Part shown: positions 16,907 through 25,775 of the stretch, piece after piece | How positions within the stretch are numbered: position 1 is the stretch's first letter | Layout: the number at the start of each line of letters is the position of its first letter | Source of the DNA: Paraburkholderia caledonica NBRC 102488 | GTDB lineage: Bacteria > Pseudomonadota > Gammaproteobacteria > Burkholderiales > Burkholderiaceae | NCBI RefSeq assembly: GCF_000685095.1 | Contig: NZ_BAYE01000029.1 | Coordinates: 1 to 50,508 of the forward strand | Direction: 5' to 3' | DNA: 50,508 nucleotides | Program-made: the position numbers and the translations under genes | The notes under the pieces: generated by a model | Database searches by the model: none | The model's input: only the letters and a program-made list of their open reading frames with translations | What the model was told of the DNA's origin: nothing

Positions 16907-17200
16907 ATGTTCAAGGTACCGCACCAGGTGTACACGGCGGAGTTCAAGGAAGCCGCCGTGCAACGAGTCAAGGACGGGCAAGGCATAAGCACCGTGGCTC
17001 GCGAGCTAGGCATGTCGTTGCAGACTTTGCGCAACTGGCTCAAGGCTTCCGAGACGGGCAAGCTGAACGGCCCCGGAGCGAAGGTCGTCACGGCAGAACA
17101 GATGGAACTCTCGCGCCTGCGAGCGGAGAACAAGCGCTTGCAGATGGAGCTCGAAATCGCAAAAAAAGCGGCGGCGTTCTTCGCGAAGGACCTCCTGTGA
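16907..17200 (+). CDS. IS3-family OrfA (transposase DNA-binding subunit)
   Basis: 97-residue OrfA with a helix-turn-helix (AAVQRVKDGQGISTVARELG, then SLQTLRNWL) and a C-terminal leucine-zipper-like coiled coil (LSRLRAENKRLQMELEIAKK). A ribosome site (AAGGAAAG) precedes the ATG. Near the 3' end, seven A followed by G (17161-17168) forms an A-AAA-AAG-type slippery site in the right register for -1 frameshifting into orfB, the standard IS3 route to the fused transposase. Confidence 0.9.
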   Translation: MFKVPHQVYTAEFKEAAVQRVKDGQGISTVARELGMSLQTLRNWLKASETGKLNGPGAKVVTAEQMELSRLRAENKRLQMELEIAKKAAAFFAKDLL

Positions 17201-17790
17201 AGTTCGCCTGGATTGACACGCAGTGCCGGCACTATCCACTGTCGGCGCTGTGCGAGGTCCTTGGAGTAAGCGTCAATGGCTATCGCGCCTGGAAGCGCGG
17301 CGGCACACCCGAGCGGCAGCGACTGACCGATGCCCAGTTGCTCACGTTGATTCGAACGATTCATGCCAAGTTCAAAGGTGCCTACGGTTCGCCACGCATG
17401 ACCGACGAGGTGCGCTCTCGCGGCTTTCCGGCCAGCAAAGCACGTGTGGAACGGCTGATGAGCACCAACGGTATCCGAGCCCGCCATAAGCGCCGTTATC
17501 GCGTGACAACTGATTCTCGGCACCAGTTTCCGGTCGCGCCGAACGTGTTGAACCGGCAGTTCACGCCGGACGAGCCTAACCAGGTGTTCACATCGGACAT
17601 CACGTATATCTGGACCGACGAAGGCTGGCTGTATCTGGCGGTTACGCTGGACCTGTTCAACCGGGAGGTCGTGGGCTGGTCCGTCAAGCCGCGCATGGCG
17701 GCGGACCTCGTGACCGACGCATTGACGATGGCATGGTTCCGCCGCCGACCTGCGCCCGGTGCACTGCATCACTCGGACCGTGGCAGCCAA

Positions 17791-19242
17791 GGCGGATTCA
17801 ACCGGTCGTCGCAACACTAGATTGTTGAACAGATTTTAGGTACTCGTCCAGAGCTTCGGCAGGCGTCTTCCAGTTGAGCGTTTTCCGAGGCCTGGTGTTC
17901 AACGTATTGGCAACGGCCTGAATCTCTCCAGCGCTCCAGCGGGATAGGTCTGTGCCCCTTGGAAAGTATTGCCGCAGAAGGCCGTTCGTGTTCTCGTTCG
18001 TTCCGCGCTGCCAAGGACTGTGCGGGTCAGCGAAGAAGACCTTCACCCCGGACTCGACCGTGAAGCGGGCGTGATCGGATAGTTCCTTGCCACGATCCCA
18101 GGTCAATGACCGCCACAGTTGGGCAGGCATGTCAGTCACGGTCTTCTTGAGTGCGTTGGCCATCGTGATAGCTCCGTAGCCAGCCAGCGCAGGGCCATTC
18201 TTTGTCCTGGGAATCAGCCCGTAGCCTTCCTCGCGAGGCAGGTGGACAAGCATGGTGAATCGGCTTGATCGCTCGACCAGCGTTCCGATCGCGGACCGGT
18301 TCAGGCCGATGATCAGGTCACCTTCCCAATGCCCCGGCACAGCACGATCTTCCGCCTGCGCAGGGCGGCTGGAGATCATTACATTTTCGCTAACGTGCGC
18401 CCATGCCTTGGCTTGTGCCCGGGACCTCGGCACGCGCAACGCCCGCCCCGTGCGCAGACAGCTGACCAGCTCGCGCTTGAGAGCACCTCGGCTGTGGATA
18501 TAGAGAGCCTGGTAAATGGCTTCGTGAGAGATGCGCATGGACTCGTCATCCGGGAAGTCGATCTGCAACCGGTTGGAAATCTGTTCGGGCGACCAGCCAT
18601 TGACCCATTTACGGTCACCGCGATGCGGTTTGTTTCTCCCTTTAAACGGCGCGTGGCGGGGCCCGGAAATCTCACGGCCATCAGCGCGGCGAACCTTGCC
18701 CTCCAGACGGTCTTGCACGTAGTGGCGTAGCCGTGGGTTGGTCACCAGTTTCGAAGGTTTGGGTCGTTTGGCAACCAGCTCCGACTTCCACTGCGCAACC
18801 GAAGCTCGATACTCGAGCCGGCCGCTACGAGTTGCAGCATTACGCGTCAGTTCCCGGGAGACCGTTGATGGGCTGCGTCCGATACGGCGAGCAATCTCGC
18901 GTACCCCGACGCCCTGGAACGAAAGTAGTCCAATCTCTTCTCGCTCCGCGAACGACAAGTACCGTCCGGATATTGGGCTCGACATGGAAAGTGGCATGCC
19001 ACCATTATGGCGGAACCACCGAGCGCCTACTGCCTGCGACACGCCAACCGCTTCTGCAGCCTTCTCACTTGTAATGCCAGTTGCGATTTGCTTCCAGAAT
19101 CGCCGCTCGATCTCGCGCCGATGCGACGGCGCGCCTGGCGAGCGCATCGCTCCTCGCCCTGTCAACTTATGCATCCACCCCGCTGGTCGTCCCATACACA
19201 CCTCCTTGATCAAAGGTGTTGCGACAACCGGTTGAATCCGCC
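17791..19242 (-). mobile_element. IS30-family insertion sequence, complete, 3-bp duplication
   Basis: 1452-bp element with near-perfect inverted repeats: GGCGGATTCAACCGGT, one variable base, then GTCGCAACAC at each end. It is flanked by CAA at 17788-17790 and 19243-19245, the target duplication inside IS3 orfB. An intact transposase gene on the minus strand fills it. The matching ends and open frame suggest a recent arrival. Confidence 0.93.
17798..19195 (-). CDS. IS30-family transposase
   Basis: 465-residue transposase. An N-terminal helix-turn-helix region (YLSFAEREEIGLL, RRIGRSPSTVSREL) is followed by the catalytic part with GHWEGDLIIG (first Asp), SLTWDRGKELSDHA (second Asp) and GTNENTNGLLRQYFP (Glu). 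The start at 19195 is chosen because AAGGAGG stands 6 bp upstream; the frame is open for six more codons. The stop lies 7 bp inside the left inverted repeat. No lesion seen. Confidence 0.92.
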   Translation of the reverse strand: MGRPAGWMHKLTGRGAMRSPGAPSHRREIERRFWKQIATGITSEKAAEAVGVSQAVGARWFRHNGGMPLSMSSPISGRYLSFAEREEIGLLSFQGVGVREIARRIGRSPSTVSRELTRNAATRSGRLEYRASVAQWKSELVAKRPKPSKLVTNPRLRHYVQDRLEGKVRRADGREISGPRHAPFKGRNKPHRGDRKWVNGWSPEQISNRLQIDFPDDESMRISHEAIYQALYIHSRGALKRELVSCLRTGRALRVPRSRAQAKAWAHVSENVMISSRPAQAEDRAVPGHWEGDLIIGLNRSAIGTLVERSSRFTMLVHLPREEGYGLIPRTKNGPALAGYGAITMANALKKTVTDMPAQLWRSLTWDRGKELSDHARFTVESGVKVFFADPHSPWQRGTNENTNGLLRQYFPRGTDLSRWSAGEIQAVANTLNTRPRKTLNWKTPAEALDEYLKSVQQSSVATTG

Positions 19243-19676
19243 CAATACGCGAGCCATGAATTCCAGCGCAAGCTGGCCTCCTACGGGATGCGCTGCTCGA
19301 TGAGCCGCAAAGGAAATTGCTGGGATAACGCGCCGACGGAAAGCTTCTTCAACAGCCTGAAGAACGAGCGGGTACACGGCACGAAGTACCGCACGCATCG
19401 CGAAGCCGTGGCGGACTTGTTCGAATACATTGAAGTGTTTTATAACCGCAGTCGTCGTCATTCATCGCTTGGCTTCATGTCGCCAACCCAGTTCATGCAA
19501 GACTGGCTTGCGGCTCAGCGGACAAAGGATACGGCTGCATAACCCCGGGCCTCTGGAAGGCGAAAAACCGAGGGAAGCTCAGTTCGCCGTTTCGCTTGTG
19601 CTGTTGGCAGTGGTTCTTGGAGCAGGAATTGTGATCGGCCGTTTAGTCTGGTGGAAGACGCGCGATCTGCGCAAAC

Positions 19677-20498
19677 GGCTCTGTCAAGTTGGCGGGCGCA
19701 GGCCACCTGCGTGGATAAAGAGCAGTTGTCGTTATCAGATGACTTTCTTTGCTGCGGCCGTTACGGTCCAGCCATGCCACGTGGCGAAGCGTTCCTGAAG
19801 TACGGCGCGATGACATGCTGCGTTCATTTGATGTCGGGGCAACGCGAAGTGCTGCCGGATCATGCCGAAGCATGAGAGAAACGCCTGCGTGCGACGCGCA
19901 TCGCGAAAGCCGCACATCTGGCGTTCGCGCCTGCGGGTCGGCTGGTCGCTGTTCTCGGCACGGTTGTTCACGCGTGCAGCCGCCTTGACGAAAACTGAGC
20001 GAGCTCGGGAATGTCAGCCTTCGCCGCCGGATAGCTGCGCAGCTGGTCAGTAACGATCTTGCGCGGCACCGGGTTTGAACGCAGCACCCTCCGGAAGAAG
20101 CGCTTTCCCGCAGCCTTGTCGCGCCGCTTTTGCACCAGCACGTCGAGTTCGGCACCATGCTCGTCGACCGCTCGCCACAACAGATACGCCTCGCCGCGCA
20201 GCCTCACGAACATCTCGTCCAGATGCCATGTGCTGCCGGGCTTGCGCCGCGCCGCCTTGACGCACTGTGCGAATCCAGCGCCGAGCTTGTCGCACCAGCA
20301 ACGGATCGTTTCGTACGTGACCGCGACATCACGCTCGAGCAACAACTCCTCGATGTCGCGCAGGCTCAGGCTGAACCGGAAATACCAGCGAACCGCGCAG
20401 CTGATGACGACGGCAGGGAAGCGGTGGCCGTGATAAAGCGATCTTTTCTTCTTCATCACTTCATTCTACCGCCGCCTCCCCATTAACCTGACAGTGCC
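19677..20498 (-). mobile_element. IS6-family element, copy 1 (decayed)
   Basis: 822-bp element. The ends are GGCTCTGTCAAGTT at 19677 and, on the other strand, GGCACTGTCAGGTT at 20498, giving imperfect inverted repeats. The same ends occur on the copy at 31655-32487, in opposite orientation. No 8-bp duplication joins its two flanks. It is 11 bp shorter than copy 2, mostly from one 10-bp deletion. Confidence 0.85.
19735..20456 (-). pseudogene. IS6-family transposase, 10-bp deletion
   Basis: Near-identical to the intact transposase at 31697-32428. The N-terminal part runs MKKKRSLYHGHRFP... through TWHLDEMFVRLRGE and IVTDQLRSYPAAKADIPELA, then breaks. Compared with copy 2, the bases TGTGAAGCAC after GAGCTCGCTCA are missing near 19991, shifting the frame; the rest (NNRAENSDQPTRRRERQMCG...) continues in another frame to 19735. 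Catalytic residues remain but are on separate frames. Confidence 0.88.
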
Positions 20499-20575
20499 GT
20501 GCGCGGCCCTGAGAGCGGAGCCGCGAATCGAAGGCGTGCCTATCCTCCTGCTGACGAATGGCGCCGCAGGCGACG

Positions 20576-20605
20576 CCGCGAAGGCGTCCGGTGACGCCTT
20601 CGCGG
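20576..20605. terminator. Perfect 13-bp hairpin downstream of ggt-like gene
   Basis: CCGCGAAGGCGTC (20576-20588), loop CGGT, and the exact complement at 20593-20605. It lies 64 bp beyond the stop of the minus-strand gamma-glutamyltransferase gene, between it and IS6. There is no strong T-run on the minus strand, so terminator is an inference. Confidence 0.6.
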
Positions 20606-20668
20606 TTTGCCGCAGGGACGGTCGGCGCGCGACGCGATGCGCCGATGTGCCGGGCGCCGATGCGACGC

Positions 20669-22306
20669 TCAGAACCCAGCGGCCAGCCCATCGCGACGGC
20701 TGTCGCTTGCAGCGACATAGCCGCGCTCAGGCTCGTTGCGATCGAGCTTCCAGATGAACTGGCCCGAACCGAAATCCATATACGGATCATCGATCGACTT
20801 GATCGTGTGGCCCAGGCCTTCGAGCGCGCGTGAGGTCTGCGGATCGAGCGTCGATTCGATATCTATGGAGAAATCGCGGTTGACCTTCCAGCGCGGCGCA
20901 TCGCATGCCGCCTGCAGCTGCTGGCTGTAATCGAGCATGCGCACCACGGTTTGCAGGTGCCCTTGCGGCTGCATGTCGCCGCCCATCACGCCGAAGCTCA
21001 TGACCGCTTCCTGCTTGCCGTCCACCTGCTGCGTGAGGAACGCCGGGATGATCGTGTGGAACGGCCGCTTGCCGCCCTCGACCACATTCGGCGACTTCGG
21101 GTCCATCGAGAAACCGCAGCCACGGTTCTGCAGCGAAATCCCCATCTCAGGCACGACGCAGCCCGAGCCGAAGCCCATATAGTTCGACTGGATGAAGCTG
21201 ACCATCATGCCGCGCTCGTCGGCCGCCGACAGGTAAATCGTGCCGCCCGCCTTCGGCATGCCGAAGCCGAAGTGCGTCGCGCGCTTCGGATCGATCAGCT
21301 TCGCACGCGATTTCAGATAGGCGTCGTCGAGCATTTGCGCAGGCGCGACTTCCATCGAGCGCGGATCGGCGACGTAGCGGTACACATCCGCGAACGCGAG
21401 CTTCATCGCCTCGATCTGCAGATGCTGCGATTCGATGCCGTCGAGCTTCAGCGCGGCCACGTCGAACTGTTCGAGAATGCCGAGCGCGATCAGCGCGGCG
21501 ATGCCCTGCCCGTTCGGCGGAATCTCGTGAACCGTGTAGCCGCGATAGTTCTTGCCGATCGGCTCGACCCAATCGGGCTGGTAGTTGCGCAGATCGTCGA
21601 GCGTCATTGCCGCGCCGCAATCGCGGGAAAACGCCGCGATGCGTTCGGCAATTTCACCTTCGTAGAAGGCGCGCGGCCCGTGTTCGGCCAGCATGCGCAA
21701 GGTCTTGGCGTGGCCCGGCATCTTCACCAGTTCGCTGACTTCGGGCGCGCGGCCCCGCGGCATGAACGTATCGGCGTAGCCCGGCTGGTTCTTCAGTTCG
21801 GGCACGGCGGCCGCCCACTTGCGCGCGACGACGTTTGCCACGGCATGGCCGCGCTCGGCGATCTCGATGGCGGGCTCCATCAGATCGGCGAACGGCAGCG
21901 AGCCAAACTTCCGATGCAGCACTTCCCAGCCCGCTATCGCGCCCGGCACCGTCACCGTGTCCCAGCCCCGCACGGGCTGCACGGCGACGCCGTTGTTTTC
22001 GCCGTATTTGCGCCTGAAGTAACCGACGTTCCACGCAGCGGGCGCGACGCCCGACGCGTTCAACCCGTGCAGCTTGCTGCCGTCCCACACGAGCGCGAAC
22101 GCGTCGCTGCCAAGTCCATTCGACACCGGCTCGACGACGGTGATCGCCGCCGCTGCCGCGATGGCCGCATCGACGGCATTGCCGCCTTTCCACAGCATGC
22201 GCAACCCGGCCTGCGCGGCGAGTGGCTGCGACGTCGACACTATGTTGCGCGCGAACACGGGCATGCGCAGCGTCGGATAAGGGTTCTGCCAGTTGAAGCT
22301 TGTCAT
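20669..22306 (-). CDS. Gamma-glutamyltransferase family protein (Ggt-like)
   Basis: 545-residue Ntn-hydrolase precursor. It begins with the family region ARNIVSTSQPLAAQAG and GGNAVDAAIAAAAAITVVEP; the self-cleavage site and catalytic Thr should be the Thr of AGGTIYLSAAD near residue 355, and the small subunit carries the GSGCVVPEMGISLQNRG and GGDMQPQGHLQ blocks. There is no signal peptide, so unlike E. coli Ggt it probably works in the cytoplasm (YwrD-like). It closes an operon of a dipeptide/glutathione-type importer, implying imported gamma-glutamyl compounds are split inside the cell (inference). Confidence 0.92.
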   Translation of the reverse strand: MTSFNWQNPYPTLRMPVFARNIVSTSQPLAAQAGLRMLWKGGNAVDAAIAAAAAITVVEPVSNGLGSDAFALVWDGSKLHGLNASGVAPAAWNVGYFRRKYGENNGVAVQPVRGWDTVTVPGAIAGWEVLHRKFGSLPFADLMEPAIEIAERGHAVANVVARKWAAAVPELKNQPGYADTFMPRGRAPEVSELVKMPGHAKTLRMLAEHGPRAFYEGEIAERIAAFSRDCGAAMTLDDLRNYQPDWVEPIGKNYRGYTVHEIPPNGQGIAALIALGILEQFDVAALKLDGIESQHLQIEAMKLAFADVYRYVADPRSMEVAPAQMLDDAYLKSRAKLIDPKRATHFGFGMPKAGGTIYLSAADERGMMVSFIQSNYMGFGSGCVVPEMGISLQNRGCGFSMDPKSPNVVEGGKRPFHTIIPAFLTQQVDGKQEAVMSFGVMGGDMQPQGHLQTVVRMLDYSQQLQAACDAPRWKVNRDFSIDIESTLDPQTSRALEGLGHTIKSIDDPYMDFGSGQFIWKLDRNEPERGYVAASDSRRDGLAAGF

Positions 22307-22372
22307 GTTGTCACTCTGGTGGTTTTGCTGGTTCGACCGCGCGCCATCGAAAGCCGTAGCGCGCGAAAAGCA

Positions 22373-23257
22373 TCACGATTCGCGCGGATCGAGTGCGTCG
22401 CGCAGGCCGTCGCCGAGCAGGTTGAAGCCGAGCACGGCCAGGAAGATCGCGATGCCGGGAAAGATCGACATCCACGGCGCCTGGCTCACGAAGTCTTTTG
22501 CCGTGTTAAGCATCGAGCCCCACGACGGCGCGGGAGGCAATTGTCCGAGCCCGAGAAACGACAGGCTCGCTTCGGCGATGATCGCGCTCGCCACCGTCAG
22601 GCTCGCCTGCACGATGATGGGCGGCAGCACGTTCGGCAGAATGTAGCGCAGCATGATCCGCGCGTGATCGAGGCCGATCGCGCGCGCGCCTTCCACATAT
22701 TCTTCGGCCTTCACGCTGATGGCCTGGCCGCGCGTGAGGCGAATGAAGCGCGGCATCGCCGAAATGCCGATCGCGGCCATCGCGTTCGTCAGGCTCGGGC
22801 CGAGAAACGCGCTCAACGCAATCGCGAGAATCAGGAACGGAATCGACAGCAGCGCATCGGCGATGCGTGAGATCACGCCGTCGACGAACCTGCCGAAGTA
22901 ACCGGCGATCAACCCCAGCGGCACGCCGAGCACGACGGCAATGCCGACCGACACGACGCCCGCCAGCAACGACGCACGCGCGCCGTACAAAAGGCGGCTC
23001 AGCACGTCGCGGCCGAGTTCGTCGGTGCCGAACCAGTGCGCTGCCGACGGCGCCTGGCGCACGGTCATGAAGCTCGCCTGCACGGGGTCGTAGTGCGTGA
23101 GCCACGGCGCGAACAGCGCCATGATCACGATGAGCGCCACCAGAAACGCACCGAACACGGCCGCGCGATTGCGCATGAAGCGCGTGAGCCCCCGGCGTTT
23201 GCGACGCGGCAACGCGACGGCCGCCGACGCCGATCGGGCATCGATTGAAGTAGCCAT
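22373..23257 (-). CDS. Dipeptide/glutathione-type ABC permease (DppC/GsiD-like)
   Basis: 294-residue permease. The N-terminal segment FMRNRAAVFGAFLVALIVIMALFAP is the OppC_N helix; the core contains GTDELGRDVLSRLLYGAR and the EAA loop (EYVEGARAIGLDHARIML). It ends DGLRDALDPRES as usual. The start codon overlaps the stop of the upstream permease gene by one base (23257). Confidence 0.93.
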   Translation of the reverse strand: MATSIDARSASAAVALPRRKRRGLTRFMRNRAAVFGAFLVALIVIMALFAPWLTHYDPVQASFMTVRQAPSAAHWFGTDELGRDVLSRLLYGARASLLAGVVSVGIAVVLGVPLGLIAGYFGRFVDGVISRIADALLSIPFLILAIALSAFLGPSLTNAMAAIGISAMPRFIRLTRGQAISVKAEEYVEGARAIGLDHARIMLRYILPNVLPPIIVQASLTVASAIIAEASLSFLGLGQLPPAPSWGSMLNTAKDFVSQAPWMSIFPGIAIFLAVLGFNLLGDGLRDALDPRES

Positions 23258-24201
23258 TAACTACGCCTCAGTCGGGGATTGAGCAGGATATAGAGCACAT
23301 CCGCGCACAGGTTCACGACGATGAACGCGACCGCCGTGACGAGCACGACGCCTTGCACGACGGGGTAATCGCGATTGAACACCGCATCGACGACGAGCTT
23401 GCCGAAGCCGGGAATCGTGAACACCTGCTCCGTCAGCACGGCGCCCGCGAGCAGTTCGCCGAACAGCAGCGCGAGCACGGTGACGATGGGGATCAGCGCA
23501 TTGCGGAACGCGTGCTTGACCACCACGGCGCCGCGCAGCAACCCTTTCGCGCGCGCCGTGCGGATGTAGTCGGTGCGCAAGACGCCGAGCATTGCGCTGC
23601 GCGTATGGCGCATCAGTTGCGCACCGAGCGCGGCGCCCAGCACGAACGCGGGCATCAGCATCGTCTTGATGCTGAGCCAGAAATCCTCGCCCGGTGACAC
23701 ATAACCCGACGACGGCAAAAGATGCCAGCGCACCGACACGATGAATATCAGCATGATACCGAGCCAGAAATTCGGTATCGACATGCCCGACAGAGCGAAG
23801 ATGTTTGCCGCGTAGTCGAGCGGCCCGCCCCTGCTCGCCGCCGAAATCACGCCCGCCGGAATGCCGATGCCAATGGCGAGAATCATCGCCATCACCGCGA
23901 GCTGGATCGTGACTGGCAGCTTTTGCGCGATCAACGCGCGCACGGGCACGTCAGTGCGCAAAGACGAACCGAGATCGCCGTGCGCGACATCGCGCATCCA
24001 TAGCGCGTACTGCGTCGGCACGGACTGATCGAGGTGATACTTGACCCGCAGCGTCGCGATCAGCTGCGGGTCCTGATCCTCGCCCGCCATCGCGCGGACC
24101 GGGTCACCCGGCAGCAGCTTCTGCAAGCCGAAAATCAGCATCGACACCAGGATCAGCGTCGGCACGGCCACGAGCAGGCGATTCGCGATGATTGGCAGCA
24201 T
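23257..24201 (-). CDS. Dipeptide/glutathione-type ABC permease (DppB/GsiC-like)
   Basis: 314-residue permease with six membrane segments. Visible family parts are LQKLLPGDPVRAMAGE after the first helix, the EAA loop DYIRTARAKGLLRGAVVVKH and the C-terminal YILLNPRLRRS. It lies 5 bp after the binding-protein gene and overlaps the next permease gene by one base. Confidence 0.94.
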   Translation of the reverse strand: MLPIIANRLLVAVPTLILVSMLIFGLQKLLPGDPVRAMAGEDQDPQLIATLRVKYHLDQSVPTQYALWMRDVAHGDLGSSLRTDVPVRALIAQKLPVTIQLAVMAMILAIGIGIPAGVISAASRGGPLDYAANIFALSGMSIPNFWLGIMLIFIVSVRWHLLPSSGYVSPGEDFWLSIKTMLMPAFVLGAALGAQLMRHTRSAMLGVLRTDYIRTARAKGLLRGAVVVKHAFRNALIPIVTVLALLFGELLAGAVLTEQVFTIPGFGKLVVDAVFNRDYPVVQGVVLVTAVAFIVVNLCADVLYILLNPRLRRS

Positions 24202-24206
24202 GACGC

Positions 24207-25703
24207 TCAGCCCTTGATCGACACGCCGCGCAGGCGCACCAGACCGTCGGCGTAAGGCGTGAAGCCCTGCACTTTCTTCGACAGCACGAACGGCCAGGGC
24301 TGCGCGTAGATGTAGACGATGGGATCGTCGTCGGCGAGGATCTTACCCGCGGCGTCGTAGTCGGACTTGCGCTCGGCCTGGGTCTGCTTGGTGCGCGCCG
24401 CATCGAGCAGCGAATCGACCTGCTGGTTGCAGTAGTGCGCGTAGTTCAGGTTGCCCGCGCAGGTGTTGAACTGATGCAGGTTGCCGTCGGGATCGAGGCG
24501 CCCCGACCAGCCCGTGTACATCGCTTCGAAGTCGCCGGTGTGGCCTGCGTTCAGTTCCGTCGCGTAGTCGCTCGGACGCAGCTTTAGCGTGATGCCCGTT
24601 TCGCTGAGCATGGCCTGCAGCATCTGCGTGATCTGGCTCGCGACCGTGTTGTTCGGATACGCGAATTCAATGGTCGGATGCTCCTGGCCCGCCGCCTTCA
24701 GCAGCGCCTTCGCCTTCGCGACGTCGCGCTTCGAGGTCGGCAGCGACGCGTTGTAGTACGGGCTCGATTTCGGAATGCCCTGGTTCGCGGGCGTGAAGAT
24801 GCCCGCACCGATCACCTGGTCGATCGCATCGCGGTCGATCGACAGCTCGAACGCCTGCCGCACGCGCTTGTCCTTCAGCGGACCGTTGCCGCGCGGGCCG
24901 TTGTTGATGTTGAACGTCACGTAGTAGAAGCCGAGACCCGTCACCGGCTTGAACTGCAGGTTCGCATCGCTCTTGACGGCGGCGACGTCGGACGGCGCGA
25001 GACGCTCCAGCATATCCAGCGAGCCCGAGCGCAGATTCGCGAGACGCACGGTGCTGTCGGGAATCGGCTGGAACACGACGCGCTGGACGGGATACTTATC
25101 CGCGTCCCAGTAACCGGCGAACTTCTCGAGCACCACGCGATCGTTCTGCACGCGCTGCACGAACCTGTACGGTCCCGAGCACACGGGATGCGACGCGACG
25201 CCTGCCGCATCGCTAAGCGTTTTCGGCGCGAGCATCATGCCCGCGCGGTCCGACAGCGTGGCGAGCAGCGCGGCGTCCGGCTGCTTCAGCACGATTTTCA
25301 CGGTGCTGTCGTCGATCAAATCCACATGATCGACCGACGACAATTCGCTCTTGCGGTTGCTGGTCGGCAGCGTGCGGTAGCGGTCGAGGTTCGCCTTCAC
25401 GGCGGCGGCGTTGAACGGCTCGTCGTCCTGGAACTTGACCCCCTGGCGCAGCTTGAACGTCAGCGATTTTCCGTTGTCGCCCGTGGTCCACGACGTGGCG
25501 AGCATCGGCACGATTTTCAGATCGGGCGCGACGTCGACGAGCGAATTGCACAGCGACGCGAACACGATCCGGTCGACAAACTGCACGCTGCGGGCCGGGT
25601 CGAGCGAGCCGATATCGTCCTGCAGGCCGATGCGGATGGTGGTCTGCGCCGTCGCGGCGGAAGCGCTCAATGCGAGCGCGGCGGCAATCAACATTCTTCG
25701 CAT
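24207..25703 (-). CDS. Dipeptide/glutathione-type solute-binding protein (family 5)
   Basis: 498-residue periplasmic binding protein. The start at 25703 has AAGGA 8 bp upstream and gives a clean signal peptide (MRRMLIAAALALSASAATAQ); the open frame extends 11 codons further. Mature motifs are DDIGSLDPARSVQF, LRQGVKFQDDEPFNAAAVKANLDRY and VRQAFELSIDRDAID. Ligands of the family include peptides, glutathione and other small molecules; the adjacent Ggt-like gene favours gamma-glutamyl compounds. Confidence 0.92.
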   Translation of the reverse strand: MRRMLIAAALALSASAATAQTTIRIGLQDDIGSLDPARSVQFVDRIVFASLCNSLVDVAPDLKIVPMLATSWTTGDNGKSLTFKLRQGVKFQDDEPFNAAAVKANLDRYRTLPTSNRKSELSSVDHVDLIDDSTVKIVLKQPDAALLATLSDRAGMMLAPKTLSDAAGVASHPVCSGPYRFVQRVQNDRVVLEKFAGYWDADKYPVQRVVFQPIPDSTVRLANLRSGSLDMLERLAPSDVAAVKSDANLQFKPVTGLGFYYVTFNINNGPRGNGPLKDKRVRQAFELSIDRDAIDQVIGAGIFTPANQGIPKSSPYYNASLPTSKRDVAKAKALLKAAGQEHPTIEFAYPNNTVASQITQMLQAMLSETGITLKLRPSDYATELNAGHTGDFEAMYTGWSGRLDPDGNLHQFNTCAGNLNYAHYCNQQVDSLLDAARTKQTQAERKSDYDAAGKILADDDPIVYIYAQPWPFVLSKKVQGFTPYADGLVRLRGVSIKG

Positions 25704-25775
25704 GCGTCGTGTCCTTGTTGCGGTTCGGGTTGCCATGGGTGATCGTTACCGGTTCGCTTCGGCGCTCAGTGCGGC

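Larger units (their letters stand above)
17197..19542 (+). pseudogene. IS3-family OrfB transposase, disrupted by IS30
   Basis: OrfB overlaps OrfA by 4 bp in the -1 frame (GTG at 17197). The first part ends ALHHSDRGSQ at 17790; the second resumes at 19246 with YASHEFQRKLASYG and runs to 19542. Taken together they give a 296-residue DDE enzyme (FTSDITYIW, HHSDRGSQYAS, NAPTESFFNSLKNE), so the IS30 insertion is the only visible lesion. The transposase is inactive as it stands. Confidence 0.88.
16837..19581 (+). mobile_element. IS3-family element interrupted by IS30
   Basis: The ends are imperfect inverted repeats beginning TGAGCTTCCC and sharing TTTCGCCTTCCAG (16837 inward, and 19581 inward on the other strand). 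The flanks carry a 3-bp duplication GTT (16834-16836 and 19582-19584), usual for IS3. Removing the IS30 insertion (17791-19242 plus one CAA) leaves about 1.29 kb with orfA and orfB, a normal IS3 size. Confidence 0.88.
16760..19676 (+). pseudogene. Small membrane-protein gene split by nested insertion sequences
   Basis: The 5' part (16760-16836) encodes MRPGPLSLLAKALAVVIGAA... and is cut by the IS3 element. Joining it across one GTT copy to the DNA after the element (19585 onward) keeps the frame: FAVSLVLLAVVLGAG then IGRLVWWKTRDLRKR, a two-helix membrane protein with a basic WWKTRDLRK end. The 3' end is then cut by the IS6 element at 19677. The start lies 2 bp after the stop of another frame (ending QQKDSGKVA), hinting at a lost operon. 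No function is assigned. Confidence 0.7.

Noticed and set aside
20951..22870. 639-codon plus-strand open frame across the ggt-like and permease genes
   Set aside because: It is an Arg/His/Ala-rich antisense shadow of high-GC codons and crosses two well-identified minus-strand genes; no motif and no ribosome site.
24678..25742. 354-codon plus-strand open frame opposite the solute-binding protein
   Set aside because: Antisense shadow; the minus strand has a signal peptide and full binding-protein motifs.
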